A stretch of DNA of 64,000 nucleotides, taken from the NCBI RefSeq assembly GCF_040115645.1, contig NW_027096036.1:496001-560000 (forward strand), in the 5' to 3' direction. A model generated the notes under the pieces. The model made no database searches and had not been told where the DNA came from. It worked only from the letters and a program-made list of their open reading frames with translations. Below are positions 63,883-64,000 of the stretch, one piece after another; position 1 is the stretch's first letter; every line of letters starts with the position of its first letter. Origin of the DNA: Euwallacea fornicatus. Its lineage: Eukaryota; Arthropoda; Insecta; Coleoptera; Curculionidae. The position numbers were made by a program, and so were the translations under genes.

Positions 63883-64000
63883 CAAATTAATCAGCTCGAC
63901 GAGATCTTTAACATGACACAACACATCAGAATTGCAACTTGTTGAACTTCCAAGAAAAATAGTACTTTACGTGCTCAAACACACAACTTGTGTGACTTTT
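63883..64000 (+). repeat. Partial monomer at window edge
   Basis: The 364th monomer, phase 1-118, cut by the end of the window just after dyad 2. It is of the ACATGACACAAC box-1 class with the TTGCAACTTG and TTACGTGC variants. Confidence 0.95.

Larger units (their letters stand above)
1..64000 (+). repeat. Tandem satellite array, 176-bp monomer
   Basis: The window is filled edge to edge by head-to-tail copies of one 176-bp monomer of about 35% GC, all in the same orientation. Monomer starts at 1, 2289, 6865, 7217, 29569, 31329, 33089, 38897 and 46113 all fit a strict 176-bp grid. After one 170-bp monomer the grid continues through 46283, 58955, 61595 and 63883. This gives 363 complete copies plus a partial one. 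Monomer length, AT richness and HOR structure are those of eukaryotic centromeric or pericentromeric satellites, which usually carry CENH3/CENP-A or heterochromatic nucleosomes; that role is inferred. No gene, tRNA, rRNA, transposon, unique spacer or inversion was seen. Stop codons occur on both strands in each monomer, and because 176 is not a multiple of three, each frame meets them within a few monomers. The array runs off both ends, so its true size is unknown. Confidence 0.97.

Noticed and set aside
1..64000. CRISPR array
   Set aside because: Repeats are contiguous 176-bp units without unique spacers, and no cas-like gene is present; the pattern is that of a eukaryotic satellite.
1..64000. 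Long repetitive open reading frame
   Set aside because: TAA and TGA occur many times per monomer on both strands, and the 176-bp period rotates the frame, so no frame stays open beyond a few hundred bases.

Overview
The whole 64 kb window is one uninterrupted tandem satellite array. It holds no gene, RNA gene or transposable element that I can see. The unit is a 176-bp monomer of about 35% GC (62 of 176 bases in the first copy), repeated head to tail in a single orientation. Counting from base 1, the monomer start falls exactly on multiples of 176 at every point I checked up to 46,113. One shortened monomer of 170 bp (46,113-46,282) shifts the register by -6, and it then holds to 63,883. That gives 363 complete monomers plus 118 bp of a 364th. 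A nucleosome-sized, AT-rich monomer, high homogeneity and nested higher-order repeats (HORs) are the hallmarks of eukaryotic centromeric or pericentromeric satellite. The length and word content resemble plant centromeric satellites, but I do not recognise the family and cannot name the species.

Monomers differ mainly in three short variable boxes: phase 1-36, phase 98-130 and phase 137-172. A nearly invariant segment lies at phase 49-97. Box variants are reused in different combinations, so many monomers look like mosaics made by unequal crossover or short-tract gene conversion. The best-formed monomers carry four short dyads, each with a single unpaired centre base, at phases 13-21, 98-112, 117-129 and 160-172.

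Layout. (I) 1 to about 11.2 kb: patchwork of blocks related at spacings of 13, 15, 19, 26 and 39 monomers; the only part with the NdeI-type CATATG variant. (II) About 11.2-28.9 kb: HOR blocks repeating every 20-22 monomers, followed by shorter block repeats. (III) About 28.9-31.4 kb: small 2- and 3-monomer repeats; then 31,361-38,928 (43 monomers) and 38,929-45,968 (40 monomers), two nearly identical copies of a large unit; then a shortened third start to about 47.1 kb. This zone is rich in the GATATC variant. (IV) About 47.1-57.2 kb: blocks of zone II type with 14-, 15- and 3-monomer repeats. (V) 57,241-64,000: a tandem pair of 15- and 16-monomer units and the start of another block.

I found no evidence of a new coding or RNA-based system. 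The points of interest are array evolution (mapped crossover junctions, a very recent 7.6-kb duplication, regional subfamilies) and the dyad architecture of the monomer.
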